NCBI GenBank assembly: GCA_023700785.1
Contig: JAMPYH010000194.1
Location: 1-5,443 of the forward strand
Direction of reading: 5' to 3'
DNA length: 5,443 bases
From: Candidatus Zixiibacteriota bacterium
GTDB taxonomy: Bacteria; Zixibacteria; MSB-5A5; GN15; FEB-12
The first letter of the stretch is position 1. Each line of letters begins with the position of its first letter. The notes under the pieces are model-generated. The model made no database searches. It was not told the DNA's origin and saw only the letters and a program-made list of their open reading frames with translations. Both the position numbers and the translations under genes were made by a program. Positions 3,471-5,443 of this stretch are shown here, piece by piece.

Positions 3471-5443
3471 ATGCAATCCACGAAGAGAGCTGAATCGGCA
3501 CCAGCCAAGCATAATCCGTTTGTGCCGGCTTCTGAGTCCCCTGCTGAAGTTACCTGGAGAGCGATCATCCTGGGCGTTATTCTCGCCCTGGTGTTCGGGT
3601 TGGCGAACGCTTACCTCGGTCTCAAGGTAGGTATGACCGTCTCCGCCTCGATCCCTGCCGCAGTGGTTTCCATGGCGGTGCTTCGGTCGTTTCGCAAACG
3701 GGCGACCGTTCTGGAAAACAATATCGTCCAGGGGATGGGGTCCGCCGGCGAATCGCTGGCGGCCGGTGTGATCTTCACGGTGCCGGCCTTCTTCATCTGG
3801 TCGGCCAGCGCCCAACTAAAAGCCCAGGGATACACCTTTCAGATCGCCCAGTGGCAGATCATCCTGCTGGCCCTCCTCGGAGGGACGCTTGGCGTTCTTT
3901 TGATGATCCCACTTCGCCGCTATTTGGTGGAGAAGGAGCATGGAAAACTTGCCTACCCTGAAGGTACCGCCTGCGCTGAGATCATTATCGCCGGCGACCA
4001 GGGAGGCAGTCGAGCCAGGCTGGTTTTCTCCGGTATCGCGATCGGCGCGGTTTACAAGATCATCATGTCCGGGGTCAAGAGTTGGTCTGAAACCGTCAAC
4101 CACTCGTTTGGCGGTATCCTGCGCGGCGGACAGCTCGGCATTGAAGCCACCCCGGCTCTCGCGGCGGTAGGCTATATCATCGGGCCGCGGATCGCGGCGA
4201 TGATGCTCTCCGGCGCGCTGTTGGGCTACATGGGAATCGGTCCATTGCTTGCTTTTATCGGCTCGCACTCCCCCAGCCTGATCGTCCCGCCCGGTTCGAT
4301 CCCTCTTGGCGAGATGAGCGCGGGAGAACTTCGCAATTTCTATATCAAATATATCGGTGTCGGCGCCGTGACGATGGGCGGATTTATTTCGCTCAGCAAA
4401 TCGATGCCGATCATTGTGACCTCGTTTAGAGAGGGTTTCAAATCGCTCGTTGGCCGCAAAGATGGAGCGCAGAAGATCGACCGGGTCAATTATGACCTGC
4501 CGATGCAGTGGGTGCTGCTCGGTATCCTGGCGGTTATTATCGGAATCGCGTTGATACCCGGCACCGGTCTCCCGTTCATCGGCATTATCGCCGCGGTGAT
4601 ATTCGGCTTCTTTTTTGTAGTTGTCGCCGCCCGAATTGTCGGGCTCGTCGGCTCATCTTCAAATCCCGTATCGGGAATGACTATCGCGACACTGCTCATT
4701 ACGAGCGTGATGCTGGTCTATTTCGGTTACACTGGCGTTACCGGCATGGTGGCGGCAATGATGGTCGGCACGATCGTCTGTATAGCGGTCTGTATGTCAG
4801 GCGATATCTCCCAGGATCTCAAGACCGGGTTTCTGCTTGGTGGAACGCCAATCCGAATGCAGTTGACCACCCTTATCGGTATGGCCGCTCCGGCGCTGGT
4901 GATAGGCGCGATGCTCTTCTTCCTGCGAGAGACGTTTGGCTTTGTCGAAGGTGAGGTCGCGGGGCGTGTCCCGATGATGGCGCCCCAGGCAAACGTCATG
5001 GCGACAGTGGTCTCAGGCATCATGAACCAGAATCTCCCCTGGCTGCCAATCATCGTTGGCGCGGTGATCGCGGTTTCGGTCGAGCTACTGGGGCATGGCG
5101 CGCTTCCGTTCGCTATCGGCCTCTACCTCCCGCCGTCACTTTCCACGCCGATCATGGTCGGCGGCATTGTGGCGTGGATCGTCAACAAGCGCTCTTCGGC
5201 GGAAGAGGTCGAAGCCAAGACGATGCGCGGGACGCTGTTTGCGTCGGGGCTAGTGGCGGGTGATTCGCTCATCGGAGTGTTGCTGGCGTTCTTAGTTGGC
5301 GGATGGTCCTGGTATGGAGACTACTTCAACGCCCACTCGGATCAGGGGACGTCGCTGACGACTTCGTTTGGTCCAGCGCTGTCGCTTTTACTCTATGCGG
5401 GTCTGGCGATACTGCTTTACCGGATGACGACCGGCGGTAAGAA
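3471..5443 (+). CDS. OPT-family oligopeptide transporter (3' end outside window)
   Basis: This is a polytopic inner-membrane transporter of the OPT superfamily, importing oligopeptides or metal-chelate-like solutes by ion coupling. There are 657 codons with no stop before the right edge. Bacterial members run roughly 600-700 residues and the visible end is already a last hydrophobic segment followed by RMTTGGK, so few residues are probably missing. Family landmarks in order: TWRAIILGVILALVFGLANA (28-47) leading to YLGLKVGMTVSASIPAAV (48-65); ENNIVQGMGSAGESLAAGVIF (82-102); YPEGTACAE (162-170); SSSNPVSGMTI (about 395-405); MMAPQAN (502-508); and GHGALPFAIGLYLPP (541-555). This order fits the bacterial branch of the family rather than fungal or plant peptide/iron-siderophore transporters. 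The gene has its own promoter and is divergent from the secreted-protein gene. The substrate cannot be assigned: OPT members carry peptides, glutathione or metal-siderophores. No frameshift was seen. Confidence 0.93.
   Translation, partial: MQSTKRAESAPAKHNPFVPASESPAEVTWRAIILGVILALVFGLANAYLGLKVGMTVSASIPAAVVSMAVLRSFRKRATVLENNIVQGMGSAGESLAAGVIFTVPAFFIWSASAQLKAQGYTFQIAQWQIILLALLGGTLGVLLMIPLRRYLVEKEHGKLAYPEGTACAEIIIAGDQGGSRARLVFSGIAIGAVYKIIMSGVKSWSETVNHSFGGILRGGQLGIEATPALAAVGYIIGPRIAAMMLSGALLGYMGIGPLLAFIGSHSPSLIVPPGSIPLGEMSAGELRNFYIKYIGVGAVTMGGFISLSKSMPIIVTSFREGFKSLVGRKDGAQKIDRVNYDLPMQWVLLGILAVIIGIALIPGTGLPFIGIIAAVIFGFFFVVVAARIVGLVGSSSNPVSGMTIATLLITSVMLVYFGYTGVTGMVAAMMVGTIVCIAVCMSGDISQDLKTGFLLGGTPIRMQLTTLIGMAAPALVIGAMLFFLRETFGFVEGEVAGRVPMMAPQANVMATVVSGIMNQNLPWLPIIVGAVIAVSVELLGHGALPFAIGLYLPPSLSTPIMVGGIVAWIVNKRSSAEEVEAKTMRGTLFASGLVAGDSLIGVLLAFLVGGWSWYGDYFNAHSDQGTSLTTSFGPALSLLLYAGLAILLYRMTTGGK

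Noticed and set aside
3460..3471. Three-codon frame (Met-Glu-Val-stop) overlapping the OPT start
   Set aside because: It has no clear ribosome-binding site of its own and is formed largely by the GGAGG of the OPT gene. It is probably incidental.
3147..3568. Minus-strand open frames of 79 and 121 codons in the divergent intergenic region
   Set aside because: They overlap the minus promoter, the 30-bp dyad, the plus promoter and the start of the OPT gene. Their products are rich in Arg/Cys without any motif, and no promoter or ribosome-binding site suits them.
3611..5053. Long open frames inside the OPT gene on both strands (for example 3816-4268 minus and 4508-4954 plus)
   Set aside because: They are shadows of a clearly conserved transporter frame. 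Their products are Arg/Pro/Asp-rich without family motifs.

Overview
The window reads as ordinary chromosomal DNA from a Gram-negative bacterium, most likely of the FCB group. The best clue is the secreted protein at 2152-2976. It ends in the 'YSLAQNYPNPFNPSTEI' type of C-terminal (type A) sorting / FlgD-Ig-like domain that is abundant in Bacteroidota-related phyla and candidate phyla such as Zixibacteria, KSB1, Marinimicrobia and Latescibacterota. The Mla-type lipid transporter independently implies an outer membrane. No rRNA or other phylogenetic marker is present, so the phylum is inference.

Layout, left to right. (1) Positions 1-1628, minus strand: the start of an Mla/MCE lipid-transport operon, in the order permease (858-1628), ATPase (91-861, ATGA overlap with the permease), then the first 18 codons of an MCE-domain substrate-binding protein (1-54), which runs off the left edge. 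A good sigma70-like promoter (1663-1691) lies just upstream. (2) Positions 1629-2151: no convincing gene. It holds the mla promoter and two minus-strand intrinsic terminators (1753-1786 and 2071-2105), with about 285 unexplained bases between them. (3) Positions 2152-2976, minus strand: a small exported protein with a signal peptide, a cohesin-like beta domain and a C-terminal sorting domain. (4) Positions 2977-3470: a divergent regulatory region. It has a near-consensus minus promoter (3162-3190), a palindrome over its -10, a 30-bp inverted repeat centred about 70 bp upstream of its predicted start site, and a plus promoter (3402-3429). (5) Positions 3471-5443, plus strand: an OPT-family oligopeptide transporter, open to the right edge but probably almost complete.

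The genes appear to form three independent transcription units. The mla unit would move phospholipid or other lipid between the inner and outer membranes. The cohesin/sorting-domain protein would be exported and possibly surface-attached. The OPT protein would import peptides or metal-chelate-like solutes. Nothing ties them into one pathway beyond a shared cell-envelope theme. I found no CRISPR array, mobile element, tRNA or rRNA, and no sign of a new multi-gene system. The most interesting unexplained material is regulatory: the two dyads upstream of the secreted-protein gene, and the gap between the two terminators.
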